From JBOHBN01 sp050698355 (GTDB taxonomy: Bacteria; Actinomycetota; Actinomycetes; Streptosporangiales; WHST01), in the NCBI GenBank assembly GCA_050698355.1, contig JBOHBN010000091.1:1-12093 (forward strand): a stretch of 12,093 nucleotides of DNA, read 5' to 3'. Each line of letters begins with the position of its first letter. Positions within the stretch are counted from its first letter, which is position 1. The translations under genes and the position numbers were made by a program. Positions 5,867-12,093 of the stretch are shown one piece after another. The notes beneath the pieces are model-generated. The model was given only the letters and a program-made list of their open reading frames with translations, was not told where the DNA came from and searched no databases.

Positions 5867-5920
5867 TATCTCCGGGCTCCTTTCCGACGGTCGGCGCACA
5901 CGATGACCGGAAGGAGCCTC

Positions 5921-6526
5921 ATGGCGACGCCTGAGAAACAAGCGGCCGTGGCGGAACTCGTGGACGGGTTCCGCGAGTCCGATGCGGCCGTGCTCACCGA
6001 GTACCGCGGGCTCAGCGTCGGCCAGCTGGCCGAGCTGCGCCGCTCGCTCGGGGACACCACGTCCTACCAGGTCGTCAAGAACACCCTCACGCGACTCGCT
6101 GCCACCGAGGCCGGGGTCGCCGCGTTCGACGGGCTGCTCGACGGCCCGAACGCGGTGGCGTTCGTCAAGGGCGACCCCGTGGAGGCCACCAAGAGCCTCC
6201 GCGATTTCGCCCGGACGAATCCTCAGCTCGTGCTCAAGGCCGGGTGGGTCGACGGGCAGACACTCGACGCCGACGAGCTCCGCAGGCTCGCCGACCTCGA
6301 GTCCCGGGAGGCCCTGCTCAGCAGTCTCGCCGGCGCGATGAAGGCATCGCTCTCCGGTGCCGCCTCGCTGTTCCAGGCGCCGCTCGGCCAGGCCGCGCGG
6401 ATGACCGAGGCGCTCCGCGCCAAGGTCGAGCAGGAGGGCGGTGCCGGTGCGGCCGTCGAGGCGGCCGACACCGACCAGCCGTCCGGGGCCGACCAGCCGG
6501 CCGAGGGTACGACGACCGAGTCCTAG
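5921..6526 (+). CDS. rplJ: 50S ribosomal protein L10
   Basis: L10 is the base of the ribosomal stalk: it binds 23S rRNA and anchors L7/L12 dimers, which recruit translation GTPases. The 201-aa product begins MATPEKQAAVAELVDGF and continues with the hallmark AAVLTEYRGLSVGQLAELRRSL and VVKNTLTRLA, followed by the alpha/beta domain up to about 130 and a helical C-terminal part (LLSSLAGAMKASLSG) that carries the L7/L12-binding helix. The ATG at 5921 has AAGGAG 4 nt upstream; an in-frame ATG at 5903 lacks a site and would add six atypical residues. The protein is longer than the roughly 175 residues usual in this phylum because of an acidic, Gly/Pro/Thr-rich tail after about residue 172 with two DQP repeats. 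It is co-transcribed with rplL and preceded by an L10 leader. Confidence 0.97.
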   Translation: MATPEKQAAVAELVDGFRESDAAVLTEYRGLSVGQLAELRRSLGDTTSYQVVKNTLTRLAATEAGVAAFDGLLDGPNAVAFVKGDPVEATKSLRDFARTNPQLVLKAGWVDGQTLDADELRRLADLESREALLSSLAGAMKASLSGAASLFQAPLGQAARMTEALRAKVEQEGGAGAAVEAADTDQPSGADQPAEGTTTES

Positions 6527-6539
6527 AAACACCGACAGC

Positions 6540-6556
6540 CCGGCTGATCGAGCCGG
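6540..6556 (+). promoter_or_regulatory. Small hairpin between rplJ and rplL
   Basis: CCGGCT (6540-6545) and AGCCGG (6551-6556) pair perfectly around a 5-nt loop in the 51-bp spacer, ending 7 nt before the rplL ribosome site. It may influence processing or the relative yield of L7/L12, which is needed in several copies per L10. Confidence 0.35.
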
Positions 6557-6577
6557 TACGTAAGAGAGGAAACGCAG

Positions 6578-6967
6578 GTGGCGAAGCTCAGCACCGACGA
6601 GATGCTCGACTCGTTCAAGGAGATGACCCTCCTCGAGCTCAGCGACTTCGTGAAGAAGTTCGAGGACACCTTCGACGTCACCGCGGCTGCTCCGGTCGCC
6701 GCGGTCGCCGCGCCGGCCCAGGGTGGCGGCGAGGCCGCGGCCGCGGAGGAGGAGCAGGACGAGTTCGACGTCGTGCTCGACGCGGCCGGTGACAAGAAGA
6801 TCCAGGTCATCAAGGAGGTGCGCGCGCTCACCAGCCTCGGCCTGAAGGAGGCCAAGGACCTGGTCGAGGGTGCCCCGAAGCCGATCCTGGAGAAGGTCGA
6901 CAAGGAGCAGGCGAACAAGGCCAAGGAATCCCTCGAGTCGGCGGGCGGCACCGTCTCGCTCAAGTAA
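6578..6967 (+). CDS. rplL: 50S ribosomal protein L7/L12
   Basis: This 129-aa stalk protein is present as dimers on L10 and contacts EF-Tu, EF-G and other GTPases. The N-terminal dimerisation domain is residues 1-34 (STDEMLDSFKEMTLLELSDF), the Ala/Gly/Glu-rich flexible hinge about 35-60, and the C-terminal factor-binding domain 61-129 with the conserved KIQVIKEVRALTSLGLKEAK stretch and GAPKPILEKV. Length and sequence are typical. Translation starts at GTG 6578, with AGAGAGGA ending 7 nt before it. It is the second and last gene of the rplJ operon; two hairpins follow, the second being a strong terminator. Confidence 0.98.
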   Translation: MAKLSTDEMLDSFKEMTLLELSDFVKKFEDTFDVTAAAPVAAVAAPAQGGGEAAAAEEEQDEFDVVLDAAGDKKIQVIKEVRALTSLGLKEAKDLVEGAPKPILEKVDKEQANKAKESLESAGGTVSLK

Positions 6968-6974
6968 GGCCTAC

Positions 6975-6991
6975 GGCGAGCGCGTCTCGCC
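6975..6991 (+). terminator. First hairpin after rplL
   Basis: GGCGAG and CTCGCC pair perfectly around CGCGT, 8 nt after the stop. It is short and has no U-tail, so it probably assists the stronger terminator 15 bp downstream or protects the 3' end. Confidence 0.4.
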
Positions 6992-7005
6992 AACCGTTCG
7001 CGGAG

Positions 7006-7042
7006 CGTCCCCGGGCCACTCGGCCCGGGGACGTCTTCGTTT
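7006..7042 (+). terminator. Intrinsic terminator of the rplJ-rplL operon
   Basis: CGTCCCCGGGCC (7006-7017) and GGCCCGGGGACG (7022-7033) form a perfect 12-bp stem with loop ACTC, followed by TCTTCGTTT. This is the best terminator in the window and separates the ribosomal operon from the mce operon. Confidence 0.9.
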
Positions 7043-7131
7043 GGTCGGGACTCGGGCGACCGTGGTCGCGCGCGGAAACGGGCATTGCGGACACAGGTGA
7101 CGTCAGCGGGTACGGGCGAGCCGTGACCGTC

Positions 7132-7137
7132 TAGGGT
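7132..7137 (+). promoter_or_regulatory. Candidate -10 box of the mce operon
   Basis: TAGGGT fits the actinobacterial -10 consensus and would place the transcription start near 7144, giving a leader of about 48 nt. No good -35 box is seen at 16-18 bp. The palindrome TGACGTCA (7098-7105) lies about 27 bp further upstream and might bind an activator. Confidence 0.4.
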
Positions 7138-7150
7138 CTCTTCTCGTTGT

Positions 7151-7164
7151 TACGGTCAACCGTA
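7151..7164. promoter_or_regulatory. Palindromic operator candidate in front of the mce operon
   Basis: TACGGT-CA-ACCGTA is a perfect inverted repeat with a 2-nt centre, just downstream of the predicted transcription start. Such a position suits a repressor of the TetR or GntR type, both of which control mce operons in other actinobacteria. No regulator gene is nearby, so the protein is unknown. Confidence 0.45.
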
Positions 7165-7191
7165 CGTGTGCCCGGCCCGAGAGGGGTGTGC

Positions 7192-8214
7192 GTGGGCGTA
7201 GAGGTACAGATCGAGGGGCTGACCAAGTCGTTCGGCCGCCAGGTGGTGTGGGAGGACGTCTCATTCACCCTTCCGGCCGGTGCGATCTCGGCGCTCCTCG
7301 GGCCGTCCGGCACGGGCAAGTCGGTCTTCCTCAAGTGCCTCGTCGGCCTCTTGAAGCCGGAACACGGCTCGATCAGGATCCGTGACGTCGAGGTCGCGAG
7401 CTGCTCGGAGCGGGAGCTGTACCGGATCCGCCGGCTGTTCGGCGTGCTGTTCCAGGACGGCGCCCTGTTCGGCTCCATGAACATCTACGACAACGTCGCC
7501 TTCCCGCTGCGCGAGCACACCAGCAAGTCCGAACGCGAGATCCGCGACATCGTCATGCAGAAGCTCGAGATGGTCGGACTGCTGGGCTCGGAGCGCAAGC
7601 TGCCCGGTGAGATCTCCGGCGGCATGCGCAAGCGGGCCGGCCTCGCCCGCGCCCTGGTGCTCGACCCGGAGATCATCCTGTTCGACGAGCCCGACTCCGG
7701 CCTCGACCCCGTACGCACGGCTTACCTCAACCAGCTGATCGTCGACCTCAACGCGCAGACCGACGCGACGATGCTGATCGTCACCCACGACATCAACACC
7801 GCGCGCACGGTTCCCGACGACATCGGGCTGCTCTTCCACCGCCACCTGGCGATGTTCGGCCCGCGCGAGATGCTGCTGTCCAGCCACGAGCCGGCCGTAC
7901 GGCAGTTCCTCAACGCGCAGCGCGCGGGGCCCATCGGCATGGCCGAGGAGAAGGACGCCGAGGAGCTGGCGCAGGAGGAGCAGGCCGGCAGCCAGCTGCC
8001 GCCGCTACCGCCGATCGCCCTGCAGCTCAGCACGAGCGACGGTCACCCGCGCCGGCACCAGCCCGTACCCGGCGAGTGGTGCCGGGTCAACGGCGTGCAG
8101 CCGCCGCCGGGGTCCTTCGAGAGCGAGGCACCGGCGCTTACAACGGCCCGGCCGACCGTGCCGGCGGAGCACCCCACCGTCGACGAGCACGGCATGTTCG
8201 GGAGCGGGTCCTGA
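7192..8214 (+). CDS. mceG: Mce-system ABC transporter ATPase (MceG/Mkl, MlaF-like)
   Basis: This 340-aa cytoplasmic ATPase drives the YrbE permeases of the Mce lipid/sterol importer. Motifs are complete: Walker A GPSGTGKS (37-44), Q-loop Gln88 (LFQDGALF), signature ISGGMRKRAGLARAL (141-155), whose SGGM variant is typical of MlaF/Mce ATPases, Walker B IILFDEP (161-167), D-loop SGLD and switch His199 in VTHD. A C-terminal extension of about 90 residues (250-340) is first Glu-rich (AEEKDAEELAQEEQ) and then Pro-rich. The GTG at 7192 is preferred because GAGAGGGG ends 5 nt before it and the protein then begins MGVEVQIEGLTKSF; the open frame upstream has no support. It leads the operon and ends 13 bp before yrbEA. 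In Mycobacterium the equivalent gene (mkl/mceG) is separate from mce operons; here it is built in. Confidence 0.93.
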   Translation: MGVEVQIEGLTKSFGRQVVWEDVSFTLPAGAISALLGPSGTGKSVFLKCLVGLLKPEHGSIRIRDVEVASCSERELYRIRRLFGVLFQDGALFGSMNIYDNVAFPLREHTSKSEREIRDIVMQKLEMVGLLGSERKLPGEISGGMRKRAGLARALVLDPEIILFDEPDSGLDPVRTAYLNQLIVDLNAQTDATMLIVTHDINTARTVPDDIGLLFHRHLAMFGPREMLLSSHEPAVRQFLNAQRAGPIGMAEEKDAEELAQEEQAGSQLPPLPPIALQLSTSDGHPRRHQPVPGEWCRVNGVQPPPGSFESEAPALTTARPTVPAEHPTVDEHGMFGSGS

Positions 8215-8227
8215 TGGGTGGGCGCTG

Positions 8228-9007
8228 ATGGCTGGCGCGCCCGAACCGGTGCTCGGACCGCTGCGCAGCTCCGGCCAGCTGTTCGCCCTCGGGCTCGACA
8301 CCTTCCGGCTCACGTTCCGGCGCCCGTTCCAGTGGCGCGAGATGGTGCAGCAGGCATGGTTCATCGCGAGCGTCACGATCCTGCCGACCGCGCTCGTCTC
8401 CATCCCGTTCGGCGCGGTTATCGCGCTGCAGGTCGGCGGGCTGATCAAGCAGCTCGGTGCCCAGTCGTTCACCGGGTCCGCCGCGGTGCTCGCCGTCGTA
8501 CGCGAGGCTTCGCCGATCGTGACCGCGCTGCTGATCGCTGGCGCGGGAGGCTCGGCCATCTGCGCCGACCTCGGATCGCGGAAGATCCGCGAGGAGATCG
8601 ACGCGATGGAGGTGCTCGGCATCAACCCGATCCAGCGCCTCGTCGTGCCCAGGGTGCTCGGCGCGATGATCGTGGCGGTCTTCATGAACGGCCTGGTCGC
8701 CGTCGTCGGGGTGTGCGGCGGCTACTTCTTCAACGTGATCTTGCAGGGCGGCACGCCCGGCGCATACCTGGCGTCGTTCACGGCGCTCGCGCAGCTGCCC
8801 GACCTGTACGCCGGTGAGGTGAAGGCCCTCGTGTTCGGCGGCATCGCCGCGACGGTCGCCGCGTACAAGGGGCTGGACGCCGGTGGCGGGCCGAAGGGTG
8901 TGGGCGATGCGGTCAACCACTCGGTGGTCGTCACGTTCATGCTGCTGTTCTTCGCCAACTTCATCCTGACCGCCGTGTACTTCCAGATAGTGCCGCCGAA
9001 GGTGTGA
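8228..9007 (+). CDS. yrbEA: Mce transporter permease YrbEA (MlaE family)
   Basis: This 259-aa inner-membrane permease is one half of the Mce transporter channel, partnered by YrbEB and the ATPase. After an amphipathic N-terminal region (about 15-40, TFRLTFRRPFQWREMVQQAW), hydrophobic segments lie near 45-75, 83-112, 143-172, 198-215 and 232-255. The MlaE signature is present: REASPIVTALLIAGAGGSA followed by GSRKIREEIDAMEVLGINP (117-135), the loop that couples to the ATPase. The length is usual. The ATG at 8228 has only a weak GGTGGG upstream (8216-8221). It ends 4 bp before yrbEB. Confidence 0.93.
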   Translation: MAGAPEPVLGPLRSSGQLFALGLDTFRLTFRRPFQWREMVQQAWFIASVTILPTALVSIPFGAVIALQVGGLIKQLGAQSFTGSAAVLAVVREASPIVTALLIAGAGGSAICADLGSRKIREEIDAMEVLGINPIQRLVVPRVLGAMIVAVFMNGLVAVVGVCGGYFFNVILQGGTPGAYLASFTALAQLPDLYAGEVKALVFGGIAATVAAYKGLDAGGGPKGVGDAVNHSVVVTFMLLFFANFILTAVYFQIVPPKV

Positions 9008-9011
9008 CCGG

Positions 9012-9893
9012 GTGACTCAGGAGACGCTCGAGCGGCCGCGCGGCACCGACGTGCTGCGCGGCGCGGTGGGCTCGGTACGCCGGCTGGTCACGGCACCGGC
9101 GGGAGTGCTTGAGGACCTCGGCAACCAGCTGTCGTTCTATGGCCGGGCAATCGCGTGGACCCCCAAGACGATCACCCGCTACAAGGCGGAGGTCCTGCGG
9201 CTGCTCGCCGAGGTCACCCTCGGCACCGGCGCGCTCGCCGTGATCGGCGGCACCGTCGGTGTCATCGCCTTCCTCACGTTCTTCACGGGCACCGAGGTCG
9301 GGTTGCAGGGGTACGCCTCGCTCAACCAGCTCGGCACCTCGGCGTTCGCCGGCTTCCTCTCCGCGTACTTCAACACCCGCGAGATCTCGCCGCTCGTCGC
9401 CGGGCTCGCCCTGTCCGCCACGGTCGGGTGCGGTTTCACAGCCCAGCTCGGCGCGATGCGGATCAACGAGGAGGTCGACGCGCTCGAGGTGATGTCGGTG
9501 CCCTCGGTGCCCTACCTTGTAACCACGCGGCTCATCGCCGGGTTCATCGCCGTCATCCCGCTGTACATCATCGGGTTGCTGTCGTCGTACCTCGCGACCC
9601 GGCTGATCACCACCGTCTACTACGGGCAGTCGTCCGGCACCTACGACCACTACTTCCACCTGTTCTTACCGCCCGAGGACGTGCTGTGGTCGTTCCTCAA
9701 GGTAATGGTGTTCGCGGTCGTCATCATGCTCGTGCACTGCTACTACGGTTACACCGCTTCCGGCGGCCCGGCGGGTGTCGGCGTCGCGGTCGGCCGCGCC
9801 GTGCGTACAGCGATCGTCGCGATCAACGTCGTCGACTTCTTCTTGAGCCTCGCGATCTGGGGCGCCACGACCACGGTACGGATCGCGGGGTAG
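9012..9893 (+). CDS. yrbEB: Mce transporter permease YrbEB (MlaE family)
   Basis: This 293-aa permease is the second membrane subunit. It carries a longer polar N-terminus (about 1-60, with SFYGRAIAWTPKTITRYKAE as the amphipathic interface helix) and hydrophobic segments near 66-92, 105-118, 126-148, 167-197, 228-247 and 263-285. The coupling-loop motif GAMRINEEVDALEVMSVPS (147-165) matches its partner's REEIDAMEVLGINP, as expected of a heterodimer. The GTG at 9012 starts 4 bp after the yrbEA stop, with GAAGGTG 7 nt upstream. It ends 4 bp before mceA, so translation is tightly linked. No missing residues were seen. Confidence 0.93.
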   Translation: MTQETLERPRGTDVLRGAVGSVRRLVTAPAGVLEDLGNQLSFYGRAIAWTPKTITRYKAEVLRLLAEVTLGTGALAVIGGTVGVIAFLTFFTGTEVGLQGYASLNQLGTSAFAGFLSAYFNTREISPLVAGLALSATVGCGFTAQLGAMRINEEVDALEVMSVPSVPYLVTTRLIAGFIAVIPLYIIGLLSSYLATRLITTVYYGQSSGTYDHYFHLFLPPEDVLWSFLKVMVFAVVIMLVHCYYGYTASGGPAGVGVAVGRAVRTAIVAINVVDFFLSLAIWGATTTVRIAG

Positions 9894-9897
9894 CACC

Positions 9898-11181
9898 ATG
9901 CTGACCAGGTTGCGCTACCAGGCGTACGGGCTCGCGTTCGTGCTCGTGCTGGCGCTGCTGGTCGGCCTGTCCATCGCGGTCTATCAGAAGCGGTTCACAC
10001 CCGTGGTGAAGGTGACGGTCAAGGCGCAGACGGTCGGCACCCAGCTGTCCGTGGGCGGCGACGTCAAGGTCGACGGCGTCATCGTCGGTCGCATCGACAA
10101 GATCGCCTCGACGGGCAGGCAGGCCACGATCACCTTGGACCTGAAGCCGGAAAAGGTTGACAAGATCCCGGCCAACGTTTCCGCCCGGTTCGTGCCGAAG
10201 ACGCTGTTCGGGGAGCGGTACGTCTCGCTCGTACGCCCGGGCGTCCGGGCGTCCGGGCACCTGAGCGAGGGGGACGTGATCCCGGAGGACAGGTCGAAGG
10301 CGGCCTTGGCGATCAACCACGTACTCGACGACCTGATGCCGCTGCTGCAGACCCTCAAGCCGTCCAAGGTCGCGGCGACGCTGAACGCGCTGGCGACCGC
10401 TTTGCAAGGGCGGGGCGAGCAGATCGGCAAGAACCTCGAACGGGTGGACGCCTACTTCAAGAAGCTGAACCCGCACCTGCCGGACCTGAAGCACGACATC
10501 AAGGCCCTCGCCGACGTCGCCGGCCTCTACAACGACGTGGTACCCGACCTGCTGCGGACGCTTCGCAACCTGAACGTCACCGCCGACACCGTGACCGACA
10601 AGCAGCAGACGCTGCGCGAGTTCCTCGCCTCGACCACCGTGCTCGCCGGCACGGCGCGCGGCTTCCTGCGCAAGAACGAGGCCAGGCTGATCGCGGTGGG
10701 CGACGTCAACCGGCCGACGCTTCAGTTGCTCGCGCAGTACGCGCCGGAGTACCCGTGCCTGCTCGCCGGGCTCGCCAAGTCGAAGCAGAAGATCGGCAAG
10801 ACGTTCGAGCACCACCGGCTGCACATCACCATGGAGATCGTCAAGGCGCGCCCCTCGTACAAGCCGGGCGTCGACGCCCCGGAGTACAACGACACCCGCG
10901 GGCCGGGCTGCTACGGTCTGCCGGATCCCAAGGTGCCCTACCCGGGCAACAGCTTCGCCGACGGGACGGAGGACGACACGTACAACACCGGGAGTGCCGC
11001 GACGGGCCCGCCCGGAACCCCGACGAACCCCTCGGCGCGGGTGACCGGTACATCGGGGGAGCGGCGAGTGATCAACCCGCTCGTGGCCCCGGTACTCCAC
11101 ACCAAGCCCGACGACGTCCCCGACGTCGCGACGCTGCTGTTCGGCCCGATGGCACGCGGGACGGAGGTGAGCGTGAATTGA
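9898..11181 (+). CDS. mceA: Mce family protein MceA (substrate-binding/channel subunit)
   Basis: This 427-aa protein is the first Mce subunit, anchored in the membrane and projecting across the cell envelope to carry lipids or sterols to the YrbE permease. A single signal-anchor helix is at about 11-28, followed by the MCE domain (about 36-112) with VTVKAQTVGTQLSVGGDVKV, GVIVGRIDKI and a final TLFGERYVSLV. The rest is helical (about 135-260), then a C-terminal domain with two Cys (287 in YPCLLAGL and 338 in GPGCYGLPDP) at places typical of MceA proteins, possibly a disulfide. The tail after about 355 is Gly/Thr/Pro-rich and probably disordered. The ATG at 9898 is 4 bp after yrbEB. The stop overlaps the TTG start of mceB (TTGA). 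The substrate is unknown. Confidence 0.94.
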   Translation: MLTRLRYQAYGLAFVLVLALLVGLSIAVYQKRFTPVVKVTVKAQTVGTQLSVGGDVKVDGVIVGRIDKIASTGRQATITLDLKPEKVDKIPANVSARFVPKTLFGERYVSLVRPGVRASGHLSEGDVIPEDRSKAALAINHVLDDLMPLLQTLKPSKVAATLNALATALQGRGEQIGKNLERVDAYFKKLNPHLPDLKHDIKALADVAGLYNDVVPDLLRTLRNLNVTADTVTDKQQTLREFLASTTVLAGTARGFLRKNEARLIAVGDVNRPTLQLLAQYAPEYPCLLAGLAKSKQKIGKTFEHHRLHITMEIVKARPSYKPGVDAPEYNDTRGPGCYGLPDPKVPYPGNSFADGTEDDTYNTGSAATGPPGTPTNPSARVTGTSGERRVINPLVAPVLHTKPDDVPDVATLLFGPMARGTEVSVN

Positions 11182-12093
11182 AGACCACCAGCGCCCTGGT
11201 CAAGCTCGTGGCGTTCGGCGTGGTGACCACGCTCGCGACCGCACTGCTCGCCACGACGATTTCGAATGCGATCTTCGCGCCGTCGAAGACGTACAAGGCC
11301 GTGTTCACCGACGTCACCGGCCTGCTCGAGGGCGACAGCGTCCGGGTAGCCGGTGTGCGGGTCGGCGAGGTCCAGGACATCCGCGTGTACCACCGCACCA
11401 AGGCGCTGGTGACGTTCACCGTGGCCGAGGATCGGCCGCTGCCCAGGAGCGCGCAGGTGATGGTCCGCTGGCGGAACCTCATCGGCCAGCGCTACCTCGC
11501 CGTGACCCAGGGCGTCGGCTCGGACCAGCTGCTCGACCAGGGAGCGACCATCCCCGAGTCGCACACCGCGCCGGCGCTCGACTTGGACGTCCTGCTCGGC
11601 GGCTTCAAGCCGCTGTTCCAGGCCCTGAACCCCAAGCAGGTCAACAAGCTCGCGACCGAGATCGTACGTACGCTGCAAGGTGAGGCCGGCAGCGTGAACA
11701 GTCTGCTCAGCCACACCGCGTCGCTCACCAACAACCTGGCCGACCGGGACGCCGTCATCGGACGGCTCATCGACAACCTGAACGCCGTGCTCGGCAACCT
11801 CGACCGGCACGACGCCCAGCTGAACGACCTGCTCATCCAGCTCCAGCGCTTCGTCTCCGGCCTGTCGACCGACCGCAAGGCCATCGGGCGCTCCCTCGCC
11901 GGGATCGACGCGCTCGCGGACAGCACCGGTGGCCTGATCAAGGACGCCAGACCGCACGTACACGAGGACGTCAAGCAGCTGGGCAGGGTCGCAAAGACCC
12001 TGGACGAGAACAAGGGCACGATCGACAAGACGTTGAAGCGATTGCCCCGGCGCGCCAACAGGCTGTCGCGTACCGGATCGTACGGCTCCTGGT
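11178..12093 (+). CDS. mceB: Mce family protein MceB, 3' end beyond the window
   Basis: The frame from TTG 11178 is open to the window edge (305 complete codons). It starts MKTTSALVKLVAFGVVTTLA, a signal-anchor helix at about 7-31, followed by the MCE domain (about 37-112): YKAVFTDVTGLLEGDSVRVA, GVRVGEVQDI, then RNLIGQRYLAVTQG. From about 135 on it is helical with repeated heptad-like Leu and Asn (for example LSHTASLTNNLADRDAVIGR, 185-204), suiting a long tube-forming coiled region. The last visible residues, SRTGSYGSW, resemble the end region of MceB proteins, so only some 30-40 residues are probably missing. The TTG start is supported by a perfect GGAGGTGA (11163-11170) 7 nt upstream and overlaps the mceA stop by 4 bp. 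mceC-mceF should follow. Confidence 0.92.
   Translation, partial: MKTTSALVKLVAFGVVTTLATALLATTISNAIFAPSKTYKAVFTDVTGLLEGDSVRVAGVRVGEVQDIRVYHRTKALVTFTVAEDRPLPRSAQVMVRWRNLIGQRYLAVTQGVGSDQLLDQGATIPESHTAPALDLDVLLGGFKPLFQALNPKQVNKLATEIVRTLQGEAGSVNSLLSHTASLTNNLADRDAVIGRLIDNLNAVLGNLDRHDAQLNDLLIQLQRFVSGLSTDRKAIGRSLAGIDALADSTGGLIKDARPHVHEDVKQLGRVAKTLDENKGTIDKTLKRLPRRANRLSRTGSYGSW

Larger units (their letters stand above)
5259..5920. other. Gene-free stretch rich in inverted repeats, then the rplJ leader
   Basis: About 660 bp lie between the VOC gene and rplJ. No ORF with believable codon bias exists; the longest one (5311-5568) has poor third-position bias and no family features. Structure is plentiful: a 15-bp hairpin (5401-5434), a 12-bp palindrome TACCGCGCGGTA (5552-5563), an 11-bp inverted repeat (5622-5680) and the L10 leader. 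A possible extra promoter is TTGACC (5450-5455) with TAAGCA (5472-5477) at 16 bp spacing. secE, nusG, rplK and rplA, which often precede rplJ, are absent. Confidence 0.6.

Noticed and set aside
5903..5920. Earlier ATG (5903) as rplJ start
   Set aside because: It lacks a ribosome site and adds six atypical residues, whereas AAGGAG sits right before the ATG at 5921.
9823..11100. Long minus-strand frame (425 codons) over mceA
   Set aside because: mceA on the plus strand has a signal anchor and MCE domain; the antisense product is low-complexity and Arg/Val/Gln-rich.
1..12093. CRISPR arrays, insertion sequences, attachment sites, rRNA genes
   Set aside because: No regularly spaced repeats, transposase or integrase motifs, or rRNA-like sequence were seen on either strand.

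Overview
The window is high-GC DNA with actinobacterial traits: strong G/C third-codon bias, GTG and TTG starts, short 4-8 bp gene overlaps, and a Mce (mammalian-cell-entry) lipid-import operon of the YrbE/Mce type. The Mce operon lies directly behind rplJ-rplL, a position that recalls the mycobacterial gene order. Family or genus cannot be assigned from the sequence alone.

Layout, left to right. (1) 1-504: a lower-GC flank with one convincing small gene on the minus strand (50 aa, strong Shine-Dalgarno) of unknown function, followed by about 330 bp without a clear gene. (2) 505-2437: a two-component system on the plus strand, a six-helix NarL/DesK-type histidine kinase overlapping its LuxR-type response regulator by 8 bp. 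(3) 2438-3792: a hairpin and a set of GCGATC half-sites, then two related small membrane proteins coupled by an ATGA overlap. (4) 3838-4779: a DUF389 membrane protein gene split by one in-frame amber codon, treated here as a pseudogene. (5) 4872-5258: a VOC/glyoxalase-fold protein whose stop codon sits in the loop of a terminator-like hairpin. (6) 5259-5920: a gene-free stretch rich in RNA-like structure, ending in a promoter, an L10-type leader and an attenuator-like hairpin. (7) 5921-6967: rplJ (L10) and rplL (L7/L12), closed by a 12-bp-stem terminator. (8) 7043-12093: a candidate promoter and palindromic operator, then mceG-like ATPase, yrbEA, yrbEB, mceA and the 5' part of mceB, which runs off the window.

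How the genes work together. L10 and L7/L12 form the ribosomal stalk and probably autoregulate through the leader. The Mce block encodes a complete inner-membrane ABC core (ATPase plus two MlaE-type permeases) and the first two Mce substrate-channel subunits; mceC-mceF are expected beyond the right edge. The kinase/regulator pair may control the adjacent membrane-protein pair, but only proximity and the repeated half-sites suggest this.

The points most worth checking are the small minus-strand peptide, the amber codon in the DUF389 gene, the 15-bp-stem hairpin at 5401-5434, the palindrome in front of the mce operon, and the linkage of the Mce ATPase to rplL. No CRISPR array, tRNA, rRNA or insertion sequence was seen.
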